Shown here piece by piece: positions 45,892-55,234 of a stretch of DNA of 62,756 nt. Numbering within the stretch: position 1 is the stretch's first letter; each line of letters begins with the position of its first letter. Made by a program: the position numbers and the translations under genes. Source of the DNA: Sarcina ventriculi (GTDB taxonomy: Bacteria; Bacillota; Clostridia; Clostridiales; Clostridiaceae); NCBI RefSeq assembly GCF_900456775.1, contig NZ_UAUL01000013.1, positions 1 through 62,756 of the forward strand, read 5' to 3'. The notes beneath the pieces are model-generated. The model was not told the origin of the DNA. It ran no database searches and was given only the letters and a program-made list of their open reading frames with translations.

Positions 45892-46968
45892 TTAACTCCA
45901 GCCTAAAAGTTGCTCTTCAAGCTTATCACAATCATATTGTTTTTGAGTAAAGTTAGCAGTAGTACAAGCAACAGCAGGTTCAATAGTACCAATTTCATAA
46001 TCATCATCAGAAGTATCCCAACCTAAAAGCTGTGCTTCTAACTTATCATAGTCATATTGTCTTTGAGTAAAGTTAGCAAAAGTAGATTGTTTAGTATTGC
46101 TGTTTTTAGACATAACTGTATTATTGTTTAATATAGACGTTTGTTTTGTTACCCAATTATTTTTTAAAGCAGATATTAAAGCACCAACAAAGTTTCTACA
46201 AGACATATTTTTAACTATATTAAGTTTTTCTAATAAGTATTCAAAAGATATTTTACGCATTTTTATCAAATCTAAAATTCTGTTATAAGCATTAAGATCA
46301 TCATTAAAATTTTCTTTTAATAACTCTAAAGTATTATTATCAACAACAAACTCATCTGCTATATTTCCAGGAGTCTCTTTTATAACAGTTTTCTTTATTT
46401 TATCTAGTATGCTATTTGTAGTTGTTGTATTTGTATCTTTTTTAGTTATAGTTTTATTTATTTGTTTGTTGTTCTTTTGTTTGCCCATTTGAGAGCATAG
46501 CCCCCTTTCCTTTTTGGTAGCAACCCCTATGCTTTCATTTTGGCAAAGGTCATTAGAAGAATTAGATTGTTGTTTTAAAGATTCAAAATGATTCTTTACA
46601 TAATTAACAAATTCAAAATATTTTTCACCTAAAGCAATACAACTATAAGTACCAGCACTACCATTTTCTTTTAAATCGGTTTTCTTTATTCTGATAAGTT
46701 TCTTTATAACTAATCCAACCTTCTCCATCTTTTTAAATCTAGCACCTATAGTTTTTGTACCTATTCCAAAAAATGATAATTCTTTTTCAAAAGCTGAGTA
46801 ATTAGCCCAATAGTATTTTATGTCACCTTCTAAATGGTAAGTCATTTTACCTGATTTTCTAATATTCTCAAACATTCTTAAAATAGCTAAATCTTTTATA
46901 TCTAATCCTAACTCTATTGCCTTATCTACGCTAAATCCCTTTTCTATTCTTAAAAATTCTTTATTCAT
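45892..46968 (-). CDS. Plasmid replication initiator-like protein (rep C)
   Basis: A 358-aa protein, MNKEFLRIEKGFSVDKAIEL, with an N-terminal winged-helix domain (about 20-130; NYSAFEKELSFFGIGTKTIG). A polar linker and a DnaD-like helical part (ENFNDDLNAYNRILDLIKMR...RNFVGALISALKNNW) follow. It ends in two NFTQRQYDYDKLEAQLLGWD-type peptides. Upstream are an attenuator hairpin, a long antisense RNA and the 15-bp-arm palindrome shared with the module at 23526-25043. Confidence 0.75.
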   Translation of the reverse strand: MNKEFLRIEKGFSVDKAIELGLDIKDLAILRMFENIRKSGKMTYHLEGDIKYYWANYSAFEKELSFFGIGTKTIGARFKKMEKVGLVIKKLIRIKKTDLKENGSAGTYSCIALGEKYFEFVNYVKNHFESLKQQSNSSNDLCQNESIGVATKKERGLCSQMGKQKNNKQINKTITKKDTNTTTTNSILDKIKKTVIKETPGNIADEFVVDNNTLELLKENFNDDLNAYNRILDLIKMRKISFEYLLEKLNIVKNMSCRNFVGALISALKNNWVTKQTSILNNNTVMSKNSNTKQSTFANFTQRQYDYDKLEAQLLGWDTSDDDYEIGTIEPAVACTTANFTQKQYDCDKLEEQLLGWS

Positions 46969-46996
46969 TTACTTATCCACCTTTCTCTTTTTGGAT

Positions 46997-47045
46997 AAAT
47001 AAAAAAGTTCTAATCCCTATAAAATAACTATAAAGATTAGAACTT
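46997..47045 (-). terminator. Attenuator-like terminator just before rep C
   Basis: AAGTTCTAATC / GATTAGAACTT stem followed by a T-run, co-directional with rep C and about 30 bases before its start. With an antisense RNA upstream this is the layout of transcriptional attenuation control (pT181/pIP501 type). Confidence 0.75.
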
Positions 47046-47111
47046 AGAAACCTTTTTACAAATTATACTTTATAAATATTTAATAGACTTTAAAAAAGTA
47101 GAATAAATCTA

Positions 47112-47140
47112 TTGAAATAAGAGTATAATTAATGTATAAT
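47112..47140 (+). promoter_or_regulatory. Promoter of antisense RNA C
   Basis: TTGAAA, 17 bases, TATAAT. Confidence 0.7.
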
Positions 47141-47146
47141 TAAGCT

Positions 47147-47297
47147 ATATTAAAACTAAGGATTAGTTTTATTTAATAGCGTTAATTAAAAGTTTCGTTA
47201 ATCCAAACTTTATAGATATCCGTTTCATATCTATAACTTAATTTATAAAATGTTTCCTACGCATTTTATAAACGGGTTAATGGAACTTTTTTATTTA
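47147..47297 (+). ncRNA. Antisense RNA opposing the rep C leader
   Basis: Plus-strand RNA with a long-range 16-bp stem (AAAGTTTCGTTAATCC with GGGTTAATGGAACTTT, G-U pairs included) ending in a T-run. The stem encloses hairpins TATAGATAT...ATATCTATA and AAAATG...CATTTT. It runs against the rep C leader. Compare 23725-23870. Confidence 0.75.
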
Positions 47298-47452
47298 TAT
47301 AAAATTTTCTTAAATTAAAATTCTTAATTAATTTATATTGTAAAAACTAGAATTTAATTCTAACTAATGTTTAAATTTCTTGCTTATATATTATCATTTT
47401 TTTTCAAGATATGCAACATAAAATTTCTTTGGAATATAGATATCATGCCGAA

Positions 47453-47486
47453 TTGAGGTAATATAATTATTATTATATTACCTCAA
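47453..47486. repeat. 15-bp-arm palindrome (copy 2)
   Basis: TTGAGGTAATATAAT / ATTATATTACCTCAA, spacer TATT. See 23526-23559. Confidence 0.7.
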
Positions 47487-47675
47487 CTTTTCTAAAAATG
47501 CTTACAAATGGCTTTATTGCTATATAGTTAAAATTTAACAACTGGTTAAAAAAAGCAAAAAAAAATTTTATAATTTTTTATATTATAAATATAAATATTA
47601 AATTAGAACAAAAATTAAGATACAAAAAAAATAAACTAACTAGCTACTCTAGAGCTAGTCTTCTATTTTATAAAA

Positions 47676-47782
47676 GTATCATTTAAACTATTTTTAAAAA
47701 TATTTAATATAAAAATATCAAAATAAAATGATATATAGTTTAAATGACTATTAATTAAAAGTGTTAAATAAACTACTGTTAT
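47676..47782. promoter_or_regulatory. Orphan res-like site
   Basis: Same CATTTAAACTAT / TATAGTTTAAATGA block array as 21160-21285 in reverse, but no recombinase gene follows. Confidence 0.55.
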
Positions 47783-48156
47783 TTTGACATATTATCATTC
47801 TAAAGTAAATATATCTAAGTTCTAAATTTATTACTTGCCTATTAACTTTATTTTTATAACACCTGTGGAAAACAAAAAGATTTTATTTATTATTATTCTT
47901 ACGCTCCTCAAAATTAGTGAGCGTGTTTTATATAAAGCTGTTGTCCAAAAATGACCGATAGCTATTAATCAAAAAGAATAGCAGATAATAAAAACACTCG
48001 CTTAAATTAGCGAGCCTTATCACTCATATTGTCTTTAACCAATAAATTATAAAAACATATACCAAAGTGTCACAAAATCGTGAGGATATATTTAGAATCA
48101 TGCAGAATTATAAAAAACATATAGGGGGGTATAACTCTAGGAAAAAGAATTCTTTT

Positions 48157-48430
48157 TAAAAGTCGCTCCAGTAGGTTTCTTTTCACAAAATTCTAAAAAA
48201 TAATAAAGAGGGGATAATAATATTTAATTTCTGATAAACATTGATATCTATTAGCACAAATCTATTAAAAACATTTATAAAAAGCAAATAATAGTGTTGA
48301 TTTTCTCGTCAATTTTGTTGAAAAATACTGCAATCTTTATGCATATTTGTTATAATACCTTTGTTTATATTTGTAGAAAAGGTTTAAACTAATACATAAT
48401 TTACATAATTAAAATTTTAGTGATATATAA
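48157..48430 (-). repeat. Third copy of the conserved noncoding tract with ACTGGCGCGACTTT element
   Basis: Minus strand reads like 1255-1518 (ATTATAACA...TGCAGTATTTTTC...TTGACGAGAAAA-type core) and carries GAAACCTACTGGAGCGACTT at 48157-48185 and the C-run near 48120. Confidence 0.6.
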
Positions 48431-48453
48431 TAATTTAATATAACAATAAAACC

Positions 48454-48492
48454 TGTGAAAGATAGCTAAAGCTATTTTCTTTTCCACAGGTA
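48454..48492 (-). terminator. Hairpin with ACCTGTG/CACAGGT arms
   Basis: ACCTGTG...CACAGGT enclosing GATAGCT/AGCTATT; the half ACCTGTGGAAAAGAAAA recurs at 561, 29782 and 47870. Confidence 0.5.
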
Positions 48493-48633
48493 AAAAAACT
48501 TATATTATTTTATTATAATAAAAACATATATTTTATAAATATATATTTATTTATATATATATATAAGGAAAAATGACACAACACGAACATTAATCTATCC
48601 CAGTCATATCAATGCTTTGAGTGAGTTTTTCTA

Positions 48634-48673
48634 TGCATAAGAAATACACTCAATTCTTATGCACTTTTTTGCA
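48634..48673 (+). terminator. Terminator-like hairpin
   Basis: TGCATAAGAA / TTCTTATGCA then CTTTTTT. No plus-strand gene recognised before it. Confidence 0.6.
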
Positions 48674-48675
48674 TA

Positions 48676-48714
48676 AAAAAATAGCCTATGTACGGGTAAT
48701 ACATAAGCTATAAA
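48676..48714 (-). terminator. Terminator after the 76-aa gene
   Basis: TATAGCTTATGTA / TACATAGGCTATT stem and minus-strand T-run. Confidence 0.7.
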
Positions 48715-48721
48715 TTTTATA

Positions 48722-48952
48722 TTAAATTTCTAATTTAATTGATGAGATTATGTTCTGTTTTCTATTATTGCGACTAATAGAATAAATCATTTTTAGGTGC
48801 TTATCTAAGCTAGTTGGTGTTAGTTTAGATAAGTTTTTTTCTTTTTGTAAATACTTTAATAACTCTAATTTAAATTTATTTGTTAAGTAGACTAATATTT
48901 CTTTACCTTTAGTTTTATTGATGTAATTTCTTATCTCATAAACTATTAACAT
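48722..48952 (-). CDS. Hypothetical 76-aa protein or C-terminal remnant
   Basis: MLIVYEIRNYINKTKGKEIL, then helical and basic. No clear ribosome binding site, and the frame is open for some 20 codons upstream, so this may be the tail of a larger decayed gene. A terminator directly after the stop codon shows it is a real gene end. Confidence 0.4.
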   Translation of the reverse strand: MLIVYEIRNYINKTKGKEILVYLTNKFKLELLKYLQKEKNLSKLTPTSLDKHLKMIYSISRNNRKQNIISSIKLEI

Positions 48953-49096
48953 ATCTTTATTTATTGCTTTTAATTTTCTATCTTTGTTATAGAGTGAGTT
49001 ATAATTAATATAATTTATTTATATCACATTTATTATCTGTATTTAAAACTATATTTTCTTTAATTGTACAATCAAACATAAATATTTCCGATGGAA

Positions 49097-49180
49097 TTAA
49101 AATGATTTTTTTTCTAATTTCTCTATCATTAAAGCATGTTTAATTGCTGTTCCTCCAACATCTAGTACTAAATATTTCAT
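49097..49180 (-). pseudogene. ROK sugar kinase, first 27 codons only
   Basis: MKYLVLDVGGTAIKHALMIE, the phosphate-binding start of a ROK kinase, behind GGGGGAG and 27 bases after the transporter gene. The frame ends in TAA after KKSF. The rest of the kinase is gone. Confidence 0.75.
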
Positions 49181-49207
49181 AATATACAACTCCCCCTCTG
49201 TTAGATA

Positions 49208-50413
49208 TTAGTTATTTTTTTTGTCTGGCTTAGATTCAATTACACTACTATCATCATTGAGTTTCATTTTACCTATAACACAAATTAACATTGCTATAAT
49301 TATGAATACAATACAGCAAGGAAATATTAAAAATGCGTTATTGCTTATCAATTCACCAGCTACAAGATTTCCTATAATTTGTGGTATGCACAAAAATACA
49401 TTATTTATCCCCATATATTCACCTAATCTCTCTTTAGGAGCAACAGCTGGAATCAATGCAAAAAACACTACACTAAACATAGCGGAAGCTAATCCATAAA
49501 TTAATGTAAATGCCCATAACATACTTATGTTCATAACAAACGCCCCTACAATAAATCCTATAAGCCAAACTGTACAAGATAAAAACAAAATTAATTGTTT
49601 ATTATATCTATCACATAATTTTCCTATAAATATTGAAAAAATAAGACTCATTAATGTCATACCAATCAATGCAGTACTAATTTCATTACTTGTAAATCCA
49701 TTCATTTTTTCATAATATCTTATCCAATATGGCATTATAAATCCACAAGATAAGTATAAAAAGAATGCTGTCATAAATACTTTCATTGCAGACTTATTCT
49801 TTATAAAATCAAAACTCAATTTTGATGTGGATTTTACTAAACGGCTACTATCTTCTTTTACATTAACGACTGTTATTATATTAGTTACTATTACTACAAC
49901 AGCTGACACAATAAGAGGCAACGCCGGATTCATATTAAATAAAATAACGCCAATTCCAAATACTATAATTCCACCAATACCACTAAAAGCATTTCTAAAT
50001 CCTGTTGCAAGTCCAATTTCATTTTTTTCAACAGCTTCTGGCACCCATGCATAATAAGCTCCTTGATAAAAATTCATTGATAAATAAAATAAAAATGCAA
50101 AAATAAACATTTCAAAATAAAAAGAAGAAAAACCCAATAAAAACAAGAAAATAGCTCCTGCTAAAGACCCTATCAAAACAAATGGTTTTCTCTTACCTAC
50201 TCTATCACTTAAAATTCCAGATACGTATGGTGCAAAAATCCCTGTAACCGATGCCATAGCAACCAAAATTCCTAATAAAAAAGATGATTTAGTTACAAGT
50301 GCTACCAACAAAGGCACTACTGTGCTATTCATATTCCAAGCAAGTCCTAAACCAATAGCAGGTAATGAAATTAATATAGGTGCTAATTTACTATTGCTTT
50401 TTTTTATTTCCAT
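49208..50413 (-). CDS. MFS transporter, sugar (SLC45-like) type
   Basis: 401 aa with 12 predicted helices. Motifs: GILSDRVGKRKPFVLIGSLA between helices 2 and 3, and YYAWVPEAV with GLATGFRNAFSGIGG, as in sucrose/glycoside-type MFS carriers. The next gene in the operon was a ROK sugar kinase, and a palindromic LacI-type site lies upstream, which supports a sugar or glycoside substrate. Confidence 0.85.
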   Translation of the reverse strand: MEIKKSNSKLAPILISLPAIGLGLAWNMNSTVVPLLVALVTKSSFLLGILVAMASVTGIFAPYVSGILSDRVGKRKPFVLIGSLAGAIFLFLLGFSSFYFEMFIFAFLFYLSMNFYQGAYYAWVPEAVEKNEIGLATGFRNAFSGIGGIIVFGIGVILFNMNPALPLIVSAVVVIVTNIITVVNVKEDSSRLVKSTSKLSFDFIKNKSAMKVFMTAFFLYLSCGFIMPYWIRYYEKMNGFTSNEISTALIGMTLMSLIFSIFIGKLCDRYNKQLILFLSCTVWLIGFIVGAFVMNISMLWAFTLIYGLASAMFSVVFFALIPAVAPKERLGEYMGINNVFLCIPQIIGNLVAGELISNNAFLIFPCCIVFIIIAMLICVIGKMKLNDDSSVIESKPDKKNN

Positions 50414-50453
50414 AAAAATTACACTTCCCTAAATATATTTAATAATAATCATT

Positions 50454-50469
50454 ATTTAAACGTTTAAAT
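50454..50469. promoter_or_regulatory. LacI-family-type operator
   Basis: ATTTAAACGTTTAAAT, a perfect 16-bp palindrome centred on CG, about 40 bases before the transporter start. No LacI regulator is encoded on the plasmid, so a chromosomal one would be needed. Confidence 0.6.
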
Positions 50470-50685
50470 TAAATTATAAATTAATTATATACCTTTCCTG
50501 TTTCTAATAAAAATACTATATGTCTTATTTACTATCTTTCAATAGAAACAAATTCTTCTATCTTAAATTTCCTAACTTTTTTTTCTTATTATACTATAAA
50601 AGCCTTTTTAAAAACGTTTGTTGTAAAGAGTATAATAAAATTTATATGTATATTTTCACTATTTCAATACCTAATAATACTTAAT

Positions 50686-50726
50686 TTAAAAAAGACTATC
50701 TAAAATATTTTTTTTAGATAGTCTTA
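50686..50726 (-). terminator. Terminator after lonB remnant
   Basis: AAGACTATCTAAAA / TTTTAGATAGTCTT, T-run on the minus strand. Confidence 0.85.
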
Positions 50727-50729
50727 AAT

Positions 50730-51187
50730 TTATTGTTCTAAAGCTATTTGTATTAATTCTTCAATATTGCTTATAGCTTTAACTTCTATATCCTTAAGTC
50801 CTGTAGGTATTTGTTTCTCATTATCTTTTGGAACAGTTACAAGTTTTATTCCTTTTCTTCTTGCTCCATAAATTTTTTCAAATATTCCACTAACAGGTTT
50901 TATATGACCTCTTAATGATATTTCACCAGTTACAGCTAAATCTTTCTTACCTCCTTGATATATTGGATCATGAACTGAACCTAAAAGAGGATTAGTTATT
51001 TCTCTTGGGTCCCATCTTAGAGGTGTTCCATTAACCTCTATAAATTTAGAATCTGCATCAAAAGGTGTTGCTTTAAACTCTTTAGCCATTTCTAATGCAA
51101 TTCTTGCTGCAGTTGTTTTTCCAACCCCTGGAGGTCCATAAAGTATAATATGTTGAGGATATGGTGATACAAACTTTGATAATAAAG
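50730..51187 (-). pseudogene. lonB protease remnant with internal deletion
   Basis: The minus frame begins inside the ATPase domain (HIILYGPPGVGKTTAARIAL, Walker A) and continues TPFDADSKFIEVNGTPLRWD to DPIYQGGKKDLA. It then jumps directly to the end of the protease domain (AVTGEISLRGHIKPVSGIFE). The Walker B region, the rest of the ATPase and the catalytic Ser are missing. The 5' end is fused to the decayed replication gene upstream. It probably comes from chromosomal DNA and cannot be active. Confidence 0.85.
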
Positions 51188-51188
51188 A

Positions 51189-51775
51189 TTTTATTCTCTT
51201 ATATTTTCTCTTCTCTTATACTCTTCTTTAGAAATTATGGTTTTCATCTCTTTTTGTTCTTCTTCTGTTACTTCTAAAAGATTTATTAAAGTTTCGTTCT
51301 TGTATTTATAATTTTTATTTTGGTCTTTATATACTGTTTCTGCTGACCTAGTAGCCCTTATAACTTCTTTTTCACCTAATGTCTGTCTAAATATACTATT
51401 TACTTCTAAAGTATCATGCAATGCCTTTTCTATGTCTTCAGTAAAATAACATGAATAATATCTATATAGAAATAATATAAGTTCCCTATGACCTTTTAAA
51501 TCATACTCTCTTAACTCACATAGCTTTATTATGTCCTGTAGCCTTGCATAATAAAGACTTCTTTCTCTGCAGACAAATACACCTTTTTAGGTCTTCCTCT
51601 CTTTTTAAGTGCCTTCTCGCTTAATTCTGACATATATTTGTTTTGTATTTCTCTCAAATCATATAAATAATTATATTCATCTATTATTTTTACTTCAGTA
51701 TTCGTTTTAGAATTAATACTTCCTGGCACTCTTAATATTCTTGTTGCATCTAGTGCTTGTCTATCTGCTCCAAAT
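51189..51775 (-). pseudogene. Decayed primase-polymerase-type replication gene, copy 2
   Basis: Frames read RILRVPGSINSKTNTEVKII, then EKALKKRGRPKKVYLSAEKE and, after a frameshift, LEVNSIFRQTLGEKEVIRAT. Homologous to 53795-54997 but shorter; 5' part missing. Confidence 0.75.
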
Positions 51776-52012
51776 TATTTCAACGTTTTATAAAAATAAT
51801 AAAATTACGAAATGTTTCAACTCGATATACGCCATTTTAAGAGATCTTAATTCTATATGATATTAATATTAATAGGTATAATCTATTTTATATAGTACAT
51901 TCAATAAGTTAAGCTCTTTTTACAAATACATAATTTATATAAAATTTAAGTGTTATAATTCCTAAGCCTTATCTTTGGGGAAATCAGTTAATTTAATATT
52001 AATATATTTTTA
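51776..52012. other. Intergenic, no gene seen
   Basis: AT-rich; one stretch (ATATACGCCATTTTAAGAGA near 51823) resembles the GTATACGCC segments at 1098, 30277 and in the gene at 55235. Confidence 0.4.
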
Positions 52013-53395
52013 TTACATATTATTTTTTTTCAATAATTCATCTTCAATTTGTTCAAGTGATTTACCACGAGTTTCTGGAACAAATTTCATTACGAACGGA
52101 ATAGCTAGGAAAGAAAATACAGTAAAGATTGCAAATGGTCCACCTATGTTATCATGAAAGAAAACAAGAATTGATAAGAAAAATTGTGTTACTAAGAAAT
52201 TTCCTATCCAGTTTGCTGCAGATCCAAAAGAAGATCCTACTCCACGAATGTTTAATGGGAACATTTCTGCAATAAGTATCCAACATATTGGCCCCCATGA
52301 AACAGCAAATCCAAAAATATAGATTGCAATAAGTATAATTGTGAATATAGCGGCTGTTTCAATATTTACTGTATAGTTAATAATAGTTATTATCCCAAGT
52401 GAGAATCCCATTACTAATGCTCCCCATATTAAAAGCTTTTTACGTGGGAACTTGTCCATAATTTTAGTAGCTAAAATTGTTGATAAGAAATTCACTGTAC
52501 CTATGCCTACAGAAATCCAAATAGATATACTATCTGAAAGATGAAAACCTTTAATGAAGACTTGTGGTAGATAATATATAACAGAATTAATTCCTACTAA
52601 TTGTTGAAAAAACATAAGGCCAATAGCAGCTATAAGAGGTGCTTTACCTATAGTAAATAACTCTTTAATTCCACCTTTATGTGCTTTTGCATCAGCATTT
52701 TCTATATCTTGAAGTTCACTATTTATTTGTTCAGAAGTGTATTCCGGTCTTAATCTAATTAGTACTTTATGTGATAGTTCTTTTTTTCCTGCACGAACAA
52801 GATAACGAGGTGATTCAGGAAGAATTAAGCTACCCATAAACAATGCTAAAGCAGGTATTACAGCTGTTCCAAGCATCCATCTCCAGTCTGACCACCCCAA
52901 AATATTATGACCAAGGAAAGCTATATTAATGAAATATGCAACCAAAATTCCCAAAGTAATCATAAGTTGAAAAAGTGTTTGTAATGATCCACGTCTTTCT
53001 GTAGGTGCAAGTTCTGCTAAATAAGCTGGAGTTAATGCAGATGCAGAACCAACAGCTAAACCTAAAATAATTCTAGCTAATATCATAATTCCAAAGTCAG
53101 GTGCAAAAGCTGACATTAATGCTCCAATAATAAAAAATATTGATGCCATAAATAAAAGAGGTTTACGACCAAATCTATCGGCTAATCCACCAACTCCTAA
53201 AGCTCCTATACAAGAACCAATAAGAACCGCAGAAGTTACAAAACTAGTTTCAGTAATTGTTAATCGTAATGATGATTCAATAAGTGATGATGCACCAGAA
53301 ATAACACCGGTATCAAAACCAAATAATAGCCCACCAAGTGCTCCAATGATAAATATAATATTGCTGTTTAATGAACGAGTGTGTTGAGTCATCAT
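52013..53395 (-). CDS. MFS sugar porter (XylE/AraE type), second
   Basis: 460 aa, 12 helices. GGLLFGFDTGVISGASSLIE, the loop ADRFGRKPLL, PESPRYLVRAG, QQLVGINSVIYYLP and PETRGKSLEQIEDE are sugar-porter signatures. Paralogous to the arabinose-linked porter (17179-18558) but clearly diverged, so its substrate may differ (xylose, galactose, glucose). The ATG ten bases after AGGAG is used. A palindromic operator and a consensus cre site lie upstream, so catabolite repression by CcpA is likely. Confidence 0.93.
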   Translation of the reverse strand: MMTQHTRSLNSNIIFIIGALGGLLFGFDTGVISGASSLIESSLRLTITETSFVTSAVLIGSCIGALGVGGLADRFGRKPLLFMASIFFIIGALMSAFAPDFGIMILARIILGLAVGSASALTPAYLAELAPTERRGSLQTLFQLMITLGILVAYFINIAFLGHNILGWSDWRWMLGTAVIPALALFMGSLILPESPRYLVRAGKKELSHKVLIRLRPEYTSEQINSELQDIENADAKAHKGGIKELFTIGKAPLIAAIGLMFFQQLVGINSVIYYLPQVFIKGFHLSDSISIWISVGIGTVNFLSTILATKIMDKFPRKKLLIWGALVMGFSLGIITIINYTVNIETAAIFTIILIAIYIFGFAVSWGPICWILIAEMFPLNIRGVGSSFGSAANWIGNFLVTQFFLSILVFFHDNIGGPFAIFTVFSFLAIPFVMKFVPETRGKSLEQIEDELLKKNNM

Positions 53396-53455
53396 AATTA
53401 AATTTCTCCTTTCATGTTTCATTAATATTTTTTTATTTTTAATAAAATTTAATTA

Positions 53456-53482
53456 GAAAACGTTTTCTGATAACGCTTTCAA
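53456..53482. promoter_or_regulatory. Palindromic operator and overlapping cre
   Basis: AGAAAACGTTTTCT (53456-53469, perfect palindrome) abuts TGATAACGCTTTCA (53469-53482), which fits the cre consensus TGWNANCGNTNWCA. About 65-85 bases before the porter start. Confidence 0.7.
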
Positions 53483-53794
53483 TATATATTATACTTATAT
53501 TAATTAGTAAATCAAATGAAAAAATTACCAATGCGACTTTTAAAAAATTTTTTATACATTTTACTCTTACTTCACAAATAAAAATATCTCCACATTTTAC
53601 TAATAACATCTAAATATTAATAAAATATAAAATTTTAAGTATAATTCTAATTTAATATTACATAATAACAAAGCCTTTACTACTTCCTCCTCCACCTAGA
53701 AAAAGATACAAAATACCCTATAATACAAGGGCTGAAAAAAATGAGGGTAGATTTTTTCTTATATATATTTTATACTTAAACAAAAAGAATGAAC

Positions 53795-54997
53795 TTATAA
53801 AAGTCCATTCTTTTTCATGTAAGTTATATGTCTCTCAAGTGTTTTTTGTACAATATTTAATTTTTGAGAGATTTCTTTATTTTTAAAGCCTTCTTCTCTA
53901 AGACTTTTTATATTTCTCTTTAGCTTCTTTACTATTATATGCTTTATTGTTTCTTTCTCTTTTCCTACGCCTATATTCATCTTTAGAAATTATAGTTAAC
54001 ATTTCTTTTTGTTCTATATCTGATATTTCTAAAAGATTTATTAAAGTTTCATTTTTATATTTATAGTCTTTATTCTCTTTTTTAAATACTGTTTCTGCTG
54101 ACTTAGTAGCTCTCGTAACCTCTTTTTCAGCTAATGGTTGCTTAAACATACTATTTAATTCCAAAGTATCATACAATGCCTTTTCTATATCTTCAGTAAA
54201 ATAACATGAATAATATCTATACAAGAACAATATTAATTCCCTATGACCTTTTAAATCATATTCTCTTAATTCACATAGCTTTATTATGTCCATAATCCTT
54301 GCATAATAAAGACCTCTTTCTCTAAAGATGTATTTTACCTTTTTAGGTCTACCTCGTCTTACAAGTGCCTTCTCGCTTAATTCAGGCATATATTCGCTTT
54401 GAATCTCTCTTAGCTCATAAAAATAATCATAATTATCGATTATTTTTACCTCTGTATGTGTCTTTGAATTAAAACTTCCTGGCACTCTTAATATTCTTGT
54501 TGCGTCTAATGCTTGTCTATTTGCTCCAAACTCTTTTAATGTTTTATAAAAATATTCTTCAACTGCTTTCCAAAGAGGTAAAGCCATACTAGGTACTTTT
54601 TTATAAGCCATATTAAATATAAACCCCTTCCACTATCAATAATAAAATTAGGAATTGGTATAGATTGTTTAAAATGATTTTCATTTAGATTTATTAAAAT
54701 TTGTTCTTTTGTAAAATCTGTTTTATACGTATCTAAATCTATAAATAATGCATTAAGTTCTTTAATACATTCTATCCTTCTATAAGTCTTATAAAACGAT
54801 TTAGAGTGATATATATTATCCTCATCAAACTTTAATTCAATTAAGTCTTTATACTTATAATGCCATTGCTTAATATCCTTAATCAGATATTTTAGCTTTA
54901 GTTACCCACACATCGCTATTTTCATGAATTATATTTATATATTTAATACTTGGAGATAGACTTCCTTTATTTTCTTGGTTTAAAGCTAATGTCAATT
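53795..54997 (-). pseudogene. Primase-polymerase (AEP)-type plasmid replication gene, frameshifted
   Basis: Joined frames give an N-terminal segment (YINIIHENSDVWVTKAKISD), an acidic strand (NALFIDLDTYKTDFTKEQIL), FIIDSGRGLYLIWLIKK, then ALDATRILRVPGSFNSKTHT, and a C-terminal helix-turn-helix (KNKEISQKLNIVQKTLERHI). The D-x-D strand, GRGLY and RVPGSxNxK are those of archaeo-eukaryotic-type primases in plasmid replication proteins. At least three frame changes: near 54880, at the A-AAA-AAG run near 54600, and near 53925. The longest open part is 53898-54611. Confidence 0.75.
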
Positions 54998-55234
54998 TTC
55001 TCTCTCACATCCTTTTATTAGTCAAATTACAGCATAATTTTCTTTTTAGAGTTTTATTATTTGCATATAATTTAAGCTAGTACATAGATTAACATTACAT
55101 TCATTAATATTAGATTATTAAATAATTGTAAATTATGTCACCAAAGTTATATAAAAACTCTCTATCCCTTTATACTTTATTTATATAAAGATAAATTATA
55201 TTATTTTTAAATATAGAAAATAAGTGAGATTTAA

